Shown here in pieces: positions 22,123 to 35,000 of a stretch of DNA of 64,000 bases. Numbering within the stretch: the first letter of the stretch is position 1; the number at the start of each line of letters is the position of its first letter. Both the position numbers and the translations under genes were made by a program. Source of the stretch: Eurosta solidaginis (Eukaryota > Arthropoda > Insecta > Diptera > Tephritidae); assembly GCF_040869045.1 (NCBI RefSeq), contig NC_090319.1, positions 387,639,601 through 387,703,600 on the forward strand, written 5' to 3'. The notes beneath the pieces were generated by a model. The model did not search any database, was not told where the DNA came from, and saw only the letters and a program-made list of their open reading frames with translations.

Positions 22123-25100
22123 GTGAAGGGTCCGCAAATGATTCCGAAATAGTCCGGAAAAAGCCCCGAAAAAACTCCGACGGAATCGCGGACAGATCCC
22201 GAAAATCATACAGAAATTATCCCGCAAGGGTCCCAAAATGATCCCGAAATAATCCAGAAAATATTCCCGAAAAAGTACCGAAATAACTCCGACGGGATCC
22301 CGGACAGATCCCGAAAATGATTCAGAAATTATCCCGGAGGGGTCCCAAAATGATCCTGACGGGATCCTGCAGGGATTCCGAAAATCATCGAGAAATTATC
22401 CCTGAAGTATCTATCCTGAAATGATCCCGAAATACTCTCGAAACATCCCGAAACAATGCCGGAAGGGTCTCCAAATGATCTCGAAATAGTCCCGAAAAGT
22501 CCCCATTTGACCTTGACGGGATCACGAAAACTATCCTTGATTCTGGAGGGATCCCCAAAGGATCCCGGAAAAGTCCGAAAACCATCCAGAATTGATCTCT
22601 GAAGGGTAGGAAAATGATTCCGAAATAGTCCCGAAAAAGTCCCGAAATTTATCTGACGGGATCCCGGACGGATCCCGAAACCCATCCAGAAACGATGTCG
22701 GAAAATACCCCAAATGATCCCGACGGGATCCTGAACGGATCCCGAAAACTATCCAGAAATGATGCCGAAAGGGTCCTCAAATGAGCCCGTATCAGTAGAG
22801 AAAAAGTCCCGAAGTGACCCCGATGGGATCTCGAAAACTATCTAGAGATGATGCCGGAGGGTACCCCAAATGATCCCGAACTGACCACGCCGGGATCCCG
22901 AACGGATCGCGAAAACTATCCAGAAATGATGCCGGAAAGGTCCCCAAATTATCCCTTAATAGTCCCGAAATTATCCCGGGCGGATCCCGAACGGATCCCG
23001 AAAACCATCCAGAAATGATGCCGAAAGGGTCCCCAAAAAATCCTGTATAAGTAGAGGAAAAGTCCCGAAATGATCCCGACGGGATTCCGGACGGATCCCG
23101 AAAACCATCCAGAAATGAATCCGGAAGGGACCCCAAATGATCCCGAAAAGTCCCGAAATGATCCCGACGGGATGACGGACGGATACCGAAAACCATCCAG
23201 AAATGGTACCGAAAGCTCCCCAAATCATCCCGTATTAATCCCGAAAAAGTACAGGAATGGCCCCGACGGGATAACGGACCGATCCCGAAAACCATATATA
23301 AATGATGCCGGAAGGTGCACCAAATGCTCCCGAAATAGTCCCTACAGGATCCCGGACCGATCCCTAAAACCATCCAGAAATGATGCCGGAAGGGACCCCA
23401 AATGATCCCGAAAAAGTCCCAAAATGATCTGAAGAGGATCCCGGAAGGATCCCAAAAACCATCCGGAAATGATGCCGAAAGGGTCCCCAAATAATCCCGT
23501 ATTAGTCGAGAAAAAGTCCCGAAATTACCCCTTCGGCATCCCCGACGGATCCCGAAATCCATTCAGAAATGATGCCGAAAGGGTCCCCAAATGAACCCGT
23601 ATTAGTCGAGAAAAAGTCCCGAAATGAACCCACCGGGATACCGGGCGAATTCCTAAAACCATCCAGAAATGATGCCGAAAGGGTCCTCAAATGATCCCCT
23701 AATAGTCCCGAAATTACCCTGACGTTATCCCGGACGCATACTGAAAACCATTCAATTGTGATCCCGTTAGGTACCCCAAATGATCGCGAAATAATCCCGA
23801 ATTGACCCCGTCGAGATCCCCGACAGATCTCGGAAACTATGCAGAAATGATGCCGGAAAGGTCTTCAAATGATTCCCTAATAGTCCCGAAATGATCCCAA
23901 ACGGATCCCGAAAACCATCCAGAAATGATGCCGAAAGGGTCGCCAAATAATCCCGTATTAGCCGAGAAAAAATTCCGAAATGACCCTGACGAGATCCCAG
24001 TCGGATCCCGAAAACCATCCAAAAATGATGCCGAAAGGGTGTCCCAAATGATCCCGTATTAGTCGAGAAAAAGTCCCGAAATGACCCCGACGGTATCTCG
24101 GACGAACCACGGAAACTATGCAGAAATTATCACGAAATAGTTCCGAAATGACCCCGTCGAGATCCCCGACGGATCCCGGAATATGCAGAAATGATGCCGG
24201 AAGGTGCACCAAATGATCCCGAAATAGTCCCGAAATTACACCTACAGGATCCCGGACGGATCCCTAAAACCATTCAGAAATGATGCCGGAAAGGTCCCCA
24301 AATGATCCCCTAATAGTTCCGAAACTACCCTGAAGGGATCCCGGACGGATCCCGAAAACCATCCAGAAATGTTGCCGAAAGGGTCCCCAAATGATCCCGT
24401 ATTTGTCGAGAAAAAGTCCCGAAATTACCCCGACGGGGTCCCGGACGATTCCTGAAAACCATCCAGAAATGATGCCGGAATGGACCCCAAATGATCCAGG
24501 AAAAGTCTCAAAATGACCCCGACAGGATCCCGGACGGATCACGCAAACTATCCAGAAATGATGCCGGAAAGGTCCTCAAATGATCCCCTAATAGTCCCGA
24601 AATTACCCTGACGGATCCCGGACGGATCGCGAAAACCATCCAGAAATGATGCCGAAAAAATCCCGAAATGATCCCGAGGGGATCCCGGACGGATACCGAA
24701 AACCATTCAGATGTGATCCCGGTAGGTACCCCAATAATCCCGAAATAGTCCCTAAATGACCCCGTCGAGATCCCCGACGGATCTCGGAAATTATGCGGAA
24801 ATGATGCCGGAAAGGTTCCCAAATAATCCCGTATTAGTCGAGAAAAAGTCCCGACGGATCCCGGACGGATCCCGAAAAGCATCCAAAATGACCCCGAAAA
24901 AGTCCCATAATGATCCCGGAAACCATCAGGAATTTATCTCTAAAGGTACGCAAATGATCCCGAAAATACCCCGACGGGTAGTCGAACGAATCCCGAGACC
25001 CATCCAGAAATAGTCCCGAAAATATCCCAAAATAACCCCGACGGGATCCCGGACGGATTCCGAAAACCATACAGAAATTATCCCGGAAGGGTCCCAAAAT

Positions 25101-25212
25101 GATCCCGAAATAGTCTCGAAAAAGTCCCGAAATGACCCCGGTGGGATCCGGGATGGATCCCGAAAACCATCCAGAAATGATCCCGGAAGGGTTTCGATAT
25201 TACCCTAACGGG
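22123..25212 (+). repeat. 11-bp-based satellite array of unit 1
   Basis: Tandem 11-mers around TCCCGAAATGA, arranged as about 89-bp higher-order units with variants such as CCCCGACGGGA, TCCCGGACGGA, TCCCGAAAACCA, TCCAGAAATGA, TGCCGGAAGGG, TCCCCAAATGA and TCCCGAAAAAG. Higher-order units here are more heterogeneous than in unit 5. The longest stop-free frame (minus strand, 22792-23562, 256 codons) is a by-product of the repeat and is not annotated as a gene. Confidence 0.9.
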
Positions 25213-25858
25213 ATTACAAATAAGGTGTAGCTAATTATAAAACCATGTTAATAAGGCAGCAGGCGCGTTGGAGCGAATGAAGGCTTACATAGAAACATAC
25301 AGGTAAAGCTAATAAAAGCGTGATAATAAAAACAATTGAAGGTGGGCGGATGGCGGGAGGAGAAGGAGAGGACCACTAATCGTTTTTCCAAAATTGTTTA
25401 GATCTCGATCTGTATGTGCCAGATACCAAAAACTATTGATTTTGGAGAAAATTTATATTGAGTTATAAAGATTTATAGATTTTACACCAGAGTGGGAGGG
25501 AAGGGGGGAGGGGGCCGGAGGGTGTCACTGCCACCCCCTTTCTATGTTCGAAAAAATTTTCGCTCGTAGACTATTGTCTGTGTCCCAAATTTCATCAAAA
25601 TCCGTGTAGCCGGGCTGGCGTGATTCGGTCACAAAGACGAAAAAATACAATAATTAAATTATAACTGTTCCTAGAGGGCGAGGACCTCCCCCCTTTTCAA
25701 AAAAATACAGCTAGTAGATCCTTCTAGACTATTGGCTATATGTGTGCCAAATTTCATCCAAATCCGTCCAGCCGTTCTTGTGTGATTGAGTCACAAAGAC
25801 AAACGTCTGGACAAACATACAAACATACAAACATCCAAACTTTCCCATTTATAATATA
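22123..25858 (+). mobile_element. Satellite-carrying element, unit 1 (5' domain missing)
   Basis: The unit consists of a satellite (22123-25212) and a 3' domain (25213-25858). The 3' domain runs from ACAAATAAGGTG through a G-rich tract at 25493-25523, two related submodules each with CTAGTAGA, AAATTTCATC and CACAAAGAC, a short ACAAACATAC/ACATCC repeat, and ends CCCATTTATAATATA. The conserved 5' domain found in units 2 to 5 is absent; the satellite abuts family R instead. The next unit's 5' end follows without spacer at 25859. Confidence 0.8.
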
Positions 25859-28490
25859 CTAGCCTTTACCCGCGGCCCCGTCCGCAAGGAGAAAATGAAA
25901 TATGTGGGCTATTCACGTTAGCCTGCTTATAAAGTTATCTGTTTAAAATTTTTTTTCTGTCTAATGCATTTTATTTTTGTAATTGAGTAAAAAAAAGAAC
26001 TTTATGAGCTGATAACCTGATAGGATCCCAAAATTATAACGAAATTATCCAGAAAAAGCCATGAAATGACCCCGACGCTATCGCGGACGGATCCCGAAAG
26101 CCATCCAGAAACGCCCCGGAAGTGTTTCCAAAAGTTCCCGAAGTAGTCCCAAAAAAACCCGAAATGAAAACGACACGATTCTAGACTTATCCAGATAACC
26201 ACACAGAAATGATGCCTGAAGGGTACCAAATTGATCCCGAAATAGTCCCGAAAAAGTTCCGAAATTACCCTGACGGGCTCCCGGACTGATCTCAGAAACC
26301 ATCCAGAAAATATCCAGGAAGGGTCCCTAAATTATCCCGACTAACTCCAGAAAAAGTTCCGAAATGGCTCCGAGGGGATCCACGATGGATCGCGAAAACC
26401 ATACAGAAATGATTCCGGAAGGATTCCAAAATGATCCCGAAATAGTCCGGAATTGACCCAGATGGGATCCCGCACAGATCCAGAAATGATCCCGGAAGGG
26501 TGCAAAAACTATCCCGGAAAAGTAACAAAAAATCCCGAAATGGCTCCTACGGCATCCCGGACGGATCCAGAAATGATCTCGGAAGGGTCCCCAAATGATC
26601 CCAAAATGGTCCCGAAATGACCCTGATGGATCCGGCAAACCATCAAGAAATTATGCCGAAAGGGTCCCAAAATGATGCCGAAATAATACAGAAAAAGTCA
26701 CGAAACGACCCCTAGAGGATCCCCAAATGATCCCGTATTAGCCCCGAAAAGGTCCCGAAATAACCCCGACGGGATCCCGGACAAATCCCGAAAACCATCC
26801 AGAAATGATGCCGGAAGGAATCCCAAATGATTCCGTAAAAGTCCCGCATTGATTCCGACGGGATCCCGAACGGATACCGAAAATCATCCAGAAGTGACGC
26901 CGGAAAGGTCCTCAAATGATCACCTAATAGTCCCGAAATGACCCTTAAGGGGTCATGGACGGATCCCATAAACCATCCAGAAATGATCCCGATATATTCC
27001 CGAAGAAGTCCCGAAATGACCCTGACGGGATCTCGAACGCACCCTAAATGACCCTGACGGGATCCCGGACAGATCCCGAAATCCATCCAGAAATGACTTG
27101 GGAGGGACCCCAAATGATCCCGAAAAAGTCCCGCAATGATTCCGAGGGGATCCTGATCGGATACCGATAACCATCCAGAAGTGATGCCGGAAAGGCCCTC
27201 AAATGATCACCTAATACCAAAATGACCCTGACGGCATCCCGGACTGATCCCAAAATCCATCCAGAAATGATCTTGGGAAGGTCGCAAAATTATCCCGAAA
27301 TAGTCTCGGAAAAGTTCAGAAATTACCCTGATGGGTTCCCGGACGAATCCTGAAAGCCATCTCTAAATGATCCCGAAAAAGTCCCGAAATGACCCTGACT
27401 GGACCCCGAAAGGATCCCGAAAACTATCCAGAAATGATGCCGGAAATGTCCTCAAATGATCACCTAATAGTTCCGAAAAGACCCTGACGGGATCCCGAAC
27501 GGATCCCGACAACTATGTAGAAATGATGCCGAAAGGGCCCGCAAATGATCCCGTATTAGTCGAGAAAAAGTCCCGAAATGAACCCGACGGGATACCGGAC
27601 GAATACCAAAAACCAGCCAGAAATGATGCCGGAAGGGACGCCAAATGATCGCGAAATAGTCCCGAATTGATTCCGGAATAGTCCCGAAAATGTCCCAAAA
27701 TAACCCCGACGGGATCCCGGACGGATCCCGAAAACTATACAGAAATGATCCCGGAAGGGTCCCAAAATGATCCCGAAATAGTCCCGAAAAAGTCCCGAAA
27801 TTACCCCGGCGGGATCCCGGACCGATCCCGAAAACCATCCAGAAATGATCCCGGAAGGGTCTCGATATGACCCTTACGGGATCATAAATAAGGTGAAGCT
27901 AATTATAAACTGTATGTGCCAGATACCAAAAACTATAGATTTAGGAGAAAATGTATATTGAGTTATAACATTTTATAGATTTTACACCAGATAGGAAGAT
28001 AAAGGGGGGGGGGGGGGGCGGCGGGGGGTTTCACTGCTTACTTTGTAAGCCCTCGACTTATTTGACCCTTTGAGTCTGTGATAGTGGTGAAGGCCAGTAT
28101 ACGTAAAGTTATAATGTGTAAAAATTATGAAAAATAATTTCTCGAAGGGGTCGTGGGACCCCCACCCCTCTTTCCATGTTCGAAAAAAATTTCGCTAGTA
28201 GACTACTGTCTGTGTCCCAAATTTCATCAAAATCCGTGTAGCCATTCTGGCGTGATTCAGTCGCAAAGACGAAAAAATATAATAATTAAATTATAACTGT
28301 TCCTAGGGGGCGGGGACCACGCCCCTTTTGAAAAATATATAGCTAGTAGATCCTTCTAGACTATTGGCTATACGTGTGCAAAATTTCATCCAAATCGGTC
28401 CAGCCGTTCTTGCGTGATTGAGTCACAAAGACAAACGTCTGGACAAACATCCAAACATCTTCACATCCAAACTTTGCCATTTATAATATA
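25859..28490 (+). mobile_element. Satellite-carrying element, unit 2
   Basis: The 5' domain (25859-26022) starts CTAGCCTTTACCCGCGGCCC and ends GAGCTGATAACCTGATAGGA. It is followed by the satellite (26023-27880) and the 3' domain (27881-28490). Relative to the others, the 3' domain lacks about 165 bp between AATTATAAA and CTGTATGTGCC (around 27909), the part that holds the CATGTTAATAAGGCAGCAGG segment elsewhere. The G-rich tract at 28004-28028 includes 15 consecutive G. The unit joins unit 3 directly. Confidence 0.85.
26023..27880 (+). repeat. 11-bp-based satellite array of unit 2
   Basis: The shortest array (about 1.86 kb). Its first part carries variants not seen in unit 1, such as ACGATTCTAGAC and GGATCCACGATGG. 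The interval from about 26500 to 27300 is close to identical to about 32800-33560 in unit 4 in both bases and variant order, which marks a duplication. Confidence 0.9.
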
Positions 28491-31400
28491 CTAGCCTTTA
28501 CCCGCGGCCCCGTCCGCAAGGAGAAATTTAAATATATGGGCTATTCGCGTTAGCCTGCTTATCAAGTTATCTGTTTAAATTTTTATTTTCTGTCTAATGC
28601 ATTTTATTTTTGTAATTGAGTAAAAAAAAGAACTAAATGAGCTGATAACCTGATAGGATCCCAAATGATCCCGAAATTATCCAGAAAAAGCTACGAAATG
28701 ACCCCCACGCTATCGCGGATGGATCCCGTAAACCATCCAGAAATGATGCCGATATAGTCCCGAAGAAGTTTCGAAATGACCCTGACGGGATCTCGAACGC
28801 ATCCCTAAATGACCCTGACGGGATCCCGGACAGATCCCGAAATCCATCCAGAAATGATCTTGGGAGGGACCCCAAATGATGCCGAAAAAGTCTCGCAATG
28901 TTTCCGACGGGATCCTGAACGGATACCGAAAACCATCCAGAAGTGATGCCGGAAAGGTCCTCAAATGATCACCTAATAGTTCCAAAATGACCCTGACGGC
29001 ATCCCGGACTGATCCCGAAATCCATCCAGAAATGATCTTGGGAAGGTCCCAAAATGATCCTGAAATAGTCTCGGAAAAGTCCAGAAATTACCCTGACGGG
29101 TTCCCGGACGAATCCTGAAAGCCATCCTTAAATGATCCCGAAAAGGTCCCGAAATGACCCTGACGGGATCCCGAAAAGATTCCGAAAACTATCCAGAAAT
29201 GATGCCGGAAAGGTCCTCAAATGATCCCCTAATAGTCCCCGAAATGACCGTAACGGGATCCCGAACAGATCTCGACAATTATCCAGAAATGATGCCGAAA
29301 GGGTCCGCAAATGATCCCGTATTAGTCGAGAAAAAGTCCCGAAAAGACCCCCAACGGGATCCCGGACGAATCCCAAAAACCATCCAGAAATGATGCGGGT
29401 AGGTATCCCAAATGATCCCGAAATAGTCCCGAAATTACCTCGTCGGCATCCCGGACGCATCCCGAAAATTATCAATAAATGATGCCGGAAAGGTCCCCAA
29501 ATGATCCCCGAATAGTCCCGCAATTACCCTGATGGGATCCCGGACGGATCCCGAAAACCATCCAGAAATGATGCCGAAAGGGTTCCCAAATGATTCCGTA
29601 TTAGTCGCGAAAAAGTCCCGAAATGACCCCGACGGGATCCCGGACGGATCCCGAAAACCATCCAGAAATTATGCAGGAAGAGCCCCAAATGATCCCGAAA
29701 AAGTCGCCAAATGACCCCGACGAGATCCCGGACGGATCCCGAAAACCATCCAGAAATGATGCCGGAAGATCCCCAAATGATCCCGAAAAAGTCCCCAAAT
29801 GACCCCGACGAGATCCCGGACGGATCCCTATAACCAGCCAGAAATGATGCCGAAAGGGTTCCCAAATGATCCCGTATTAGTTGCGAAAAAGTGCCGAAAT
29901 GACCCCGACGGGATGCCGGACGAATCCCAAAAACCATCCAGAAATGATGCCGGAGGGACCCCGAATGATCCTGAAAAAGTCCCGCAATTATTCGGACGGG
30001 ATCCTGAACGGATACCGAAAACCATCCAGAAGTGATGCCGGAAAGGTCCTCAAATGATCCCCTAATAGTCCCAAAATGACCCTGACGGCATCCCGGACAG
30101 ATCCCGAAATCCATCCAGAAATGATCTTGGGAAGGTCCCAAAATGATCCCGAAATAGTCTTGGAAAAGTCCAGAAATTACCCTGACGTGTTCCCGGACGA
30201 ATCCTGAAAGCCATCCTTAAATGATCCCGAAAAAGTCCCGAAATGACTCTGACGGGATCCCGAAAGGATTCCGAAAACTATCCAGAAATGATGCCGGAAA
30301 GGTCCTCAAATGATCCCCTAATAGTCCCGAAATGACCGTGACGGGATCCCGAACGGATCCCGACAACTATCCAGAAATGATGCCGAAAGGGTCCGCAAAT
30401 GATCCCGTATTAGTCGAGAAAAAGTCCCGAAATGACCCCGACGGGATCCCGGACGGATCCCGAAAACCATCCAGAAATGATGCCGGAAGAGCCCCAAATG
30501 ATCCCGAAAAAGTCGCCAAATGACCCCGACGAGATCCCGGACGGATCCCGAAAACCATCCAGAAATGATGCCGGAAGAGCCCCCAAATGATCCCGAAAAA
30601 GTCCCCAAATTACCCCGACGAGATCCCGGACGGATCCCGAAAACCATCCAGAAATGATGCCGGAAGAGCCCCCAAATGATCCCGAAAAAGTCCCCAAATG
30701 ACCCCGACGAGATCCCGGACTGATCCCGAAAACCATCCAGAAATGATGCCGAATGATCCCGTATTAGTCGCGGAAAAGTCCCGAAATGACCCCGACGGGA
30801 TGCCGGACGAATCCCGAGGACCATCCAGAAATGATGCCTAAAGGGACCCAAAATAACCCCGAAAAAGTCCCGTAGTGATCCCGCAAACCATCAAGAATTT
30901 ATCTCTCGAAGGTACGCAAATTATCCCGAAAGTACCCCGACGGGATCCCGGAGGGATCCCGAAAACCATCCAGAAAAGATGCCGGAAGGGTCCCCAAATG
31001 ATCGCGAAATAGTCCCGAAATGATTGCGGAATAGTCCCGAAAATGTCCCAAAATAACCCCGACGGGATCCCGGACGGATCCCGAAAACTATACAGAAATG
31101 ATCCCGGAAGGGTCCCAAAATGCTCCCGAAATAGTCCCGAAAAAGTCCCGAAATTACCCCGGCGTAATCCCGGACCGATCCCGAAAACCATCCACAAATG
31201 ATCCCGGAAGGGTCTCGATATGACCCTTACGGGATTACAAATAAGGTGAAGCTAATTATAAAACCATGTTAATAAGGCAGCAGGCACATTGGAGCGAATA
31301 AAAAGTTACATAGAAACATACAGGTAAAGCTAATAAAAGCGTGCTAATAAAAACAATTGATGGAGGGCGGATGGCGGGAGTAGAGGAGAGGACCACTGAT

Positions 31401-32028
31401 CGTTCCTCCAAAAATTGTCTAGATCTCGTTCTGTATGTACCAGATACCAAAAACTATTGATTTAGAAGAAAATTTATATTGAGTTATAACAATTTATAGA
31501 TTTTACACCAGAGCGGGTGATAAAGGGGGGCGGGCGGAGGGTGTCACTGCTTACTTTGTAAGCCCTCGACTTATTTGACCCCTTGAGTCTGTGATATTGG
31601 TGAAGGCCAGTATACGTAAAGTTATAATGTGTAAAAATTATTGAAAAATTATTTCTCGAAGGGGTCGTGGGACTCCCACCCCTCTTTCCATGTTCGAAAA
31701 AAATTTCGCTAGTAGACCACTGTCTGTGTCCCAAATTTCATCAAAATCCGTGTAGCCATTCTGGCGTGATTCAGTCGCAAAGACGAAAAAATATAATAAT
31801 TAAATTATAACTGTTCCTAGGGGGCGGAGGCCACGCCCCTTTTGAAAAATATATAGCTAGTAGATCCTTCTAGAATATTGGCTATATGTGTGCAAAATTT
31901 CATCCAAATCGGTCCAGCCGTTCTTGCGTTATTGAGTCACAAAGACAAACGTCTGGACAAACATCCAAACATCCAAACATCCAAACATCCAAACATCTTC
32001 ACATCCAAACTTTGCCATTTATAATATA
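28491..32028 (+). mobile_element. Satellite-carrying element, unit 3
   Basis: The 5' domain is 28491-28655, the satellite 28656-31231 and the 3' domain 31232-32028. The 3' domain is full length, with CATGTTAATAAGGCAGCAGG, the G-rich tract at 31525-31541, and an ACATCCAA octamer repeated four to five times near 31960-31995. It ends CCATTTATAATATA and is followed at once by unit 4. Confidence 0.85.
28656..31231 (+). repeat. 11-bp-based satellite array of unit 3
   Basis: About 2.6 kb of 11-mers. Around 30430-30740 the array shows four near-identical 89-bp higher-order units containing TGCCGGAAGAG and CCCCGACGAGA, the same variant set as 43371-43815 in unit 5. The closing part (about 30830-31231) is close to those of units 4 and 5. 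Confidence 0.9.
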
Positions 32029-35000
32029 CTAGCCTTTACCCGCGGCCCCGTCCGCAAGGAAAATTTTAAATATATGGGCTATTCGCGTTAGCCTGCTTAT
32101 TATCTGTTTAAAATTTTGTTTTCTGTCTAATGCATTTTATTTTTGTAATTGAGTAAAAAAAAGAAATAAATGAGCTGATAACCTGATAGGATCCCAAATG
32201 ATCCCGAAATTATCCAGAAAATGCTACGAAATGACCCCAACGCTATCGCGGACGGATCCCGAAAACCATCCAGAAATGCCCCGAAAGGGTCTCCAAAAGT
32301 TACCCGAATAGTCCCAAAAAACCCGAAATGAGAGCGACACGATTCTAGACGTATCCAGAGAACCAAACAGAAATGATCCCTGAAGGTGTTCCAAAATGAT
32401 CCCGAAAAGGTTCCGAAATGACCCTGACGGGCTCCCGGGCGGATCTCACAAACCATCCAGAAAATATCCAGGAAGGGTCCCTAAATTATCCCGACTAACT
32501 CCAGAAAAAGTTCCGAAATGGCTCCGAGGGGATCCACGATGGATCGCGAAAACCATACAGAAATGATTCCGGAAGGATTCCGAAATGACCCTGACGGGCT
32601 CCCGGGCGGATTTCAAAAAACCATCCAGAAAATATCCAGGAAGCGTCCCTAAATTATCCCGACATACTCAACGGATTGCGAAAACCATACAGAAATGATT
32701 CCGGAAGGATTCCAAAATGATCCCGAAATAGTCCGGAATTGACCCAGATGGGATCCCACACAGTTCCAGAAATGATCCCGGAAGGGTGCAAAAACTATCC
32801 CGGAAAAGTAACAAAAAATCCCGAAATTGCTTCTACGGCATCCCGGACGGATCCAGAAATGATCTCGGAAGGGTCCCCAAATGATGCCAAAATGGTCCCG
32901 AAATGACCCTGATGGATCCGGCAAACCATCAAGAAATTATGCCAAAAGGGTCCCAAAATGATCCCGAAATAATACAGAAAAAGTCACGAAACGACCCCTA
33001 GAGGATCCCCAAATGATCCCGTATTAGCCCCGAAAAGGTCCCAAAATAACCCCGACGGGATCCCTGACAAATCCCGAAAACCATCCAGAAATGATGCCGG
33101 AAGGAATCCCAAATGATTCCGTAAAAGTCCCGCATTGATTCCGACGGGATCCCGAACGGATACCGAAAATCATCCAGAAGTGATGCCGGAAAGGTCCTAA
33201 AATGATCACCTAATAGTCCCGAAATGAGCCTTAAGGGGTCATGGACGGATCCCATAAACCATCCAGAAATGATCCCGATATAGTCCCGAAATGACCCTGA
33301 CGGGATCTCGAACGCACCCCTAAATGACCCTGACGGGATCCCGGACAAATCCCGAAATCCATCCAGAAATGATCTTGGGAGGGACCCCAAATGATCCCGA
33401 AAAAGTCCCGCAATGATTCCGAGGGGATCCTGATCGGATACCGAAAACCATCCAGAAGTGATGCCGGAAAGGTCCTCAAATGATCACCTAATACCAAAAT
33501 GACCCTGACGGCATCCCGGACTGATCCCAAAATCCATCCAGAAATGATCTTGGGAAGGTCCCAAAATTATCCCGAAATAGTCTCGGAAAAGTTCAGAAAT
33601 TACCCTGACGGGTTCCCGGACGAATCCTGAAAGCCATCTCTAAATGATCCCGAAAAAGTCCCGAAATGACCCTGACTGGACCCCGAAAGGATCCCGAAAA
33701 CTATCCAGAAATGATGCCGGAAATGTCCTCAAATGATTACCTAATAGTTCCGAAAAGACCCTGGCGGGAGCCCGAACGGATCCCGACAACTATCTAGAAA
33801 TGATGCCGAAAGGGCCCGCAAATAACCCGTATTAGTCGAGGAAAAGTCCCGAAATGAACCCGACGGGATGCCGGACGAATCCCAAAAACCATCCAGAAAT
33901 GATGCCGGAAGGGACACCAAATGATCCCGCAAAAGTCCCGCAATAATTCCGACGGGATCCTGAGCGGATACCGAAAACCATCCAGAAGTGATGCCGAAAA
34001 GGTCCTCAAATGATCACCTAATAGTCCCAAAATGACCCTGACGGCATCCCGGACAGATCCCGAAATCCATCCAGAAATGATCTTGGGAGGGTCCCAAAAT
34101 TATCCCGAAATAGTCTGGGAAAAGTCCAGAAATTACCCTGACGGATCCCGGACGAATCCTGAAAACCAATCTTAAATGATGCCGAAAAAGTCCCGAAATG
34201 ACCCTGGTGGGACCCGGAAAGGATCCCGAAAACTAACCAGAAATGATGCCGGAAAGGTCATCAAATGATCTCCCAATAGTTCCGAAAAGACCCTGACGGG
34301 ATCCCGAACGGATCCCGACAACTATCCAGAAATGATACCGAAAGGGCCCGCAAATGATCCCGTATTAGTCGAGAAAAAGTCCCGAAATGACCCCGACGGG
34401 ATGCCGGACGAATCCCAAAAACCATCCAGAAATGATGTCGGAAGGGACCCCAATGATACCGAAAAAGTCCCGCAATTATTCCGACGGGAATCTGAACGGA
34501 TACCGAAAACCATCCAGAAGTGATGCCGGAACGGTCTTCAAATGCTCACCTAATAGTCCCAAAATGACCCTGAGGGCATCCCGGACAAATCCCGAAATCC
34601 ATCCAGAAATGATCTTGGGAAGGTCCCAAAATGATCCCGAAATAGTCTCGGAAAAGTCCAGAAATTACCCTGACGGGTTCCCGGACGAATCCTGAAAGCC
34701 ATCCTTAAATGATCCCGAAAAAGCCCCGAAATGACCCTGACGGGATCCCGAAAGGATTCCAAAAACTATCCAGAAATGATGCCGGAAAGGTCCTCAAATG
34801 ATCCCCTAATAGTTCCGAAATGACCGTGACGGGATCCCGAACGGATCCCGACAACTATCCAGAAATTATGCCGAAAGGGTCCGCAAATGATCCCGTATTA
34901 GTCGAGAAAAAGTCCCGAAATGACCCCGACGGGATCCCGGACGAATACCAAAAACCCTCCAGAAATGATGCCGGTAGGTATCCCAAATGATCCCGAAATA

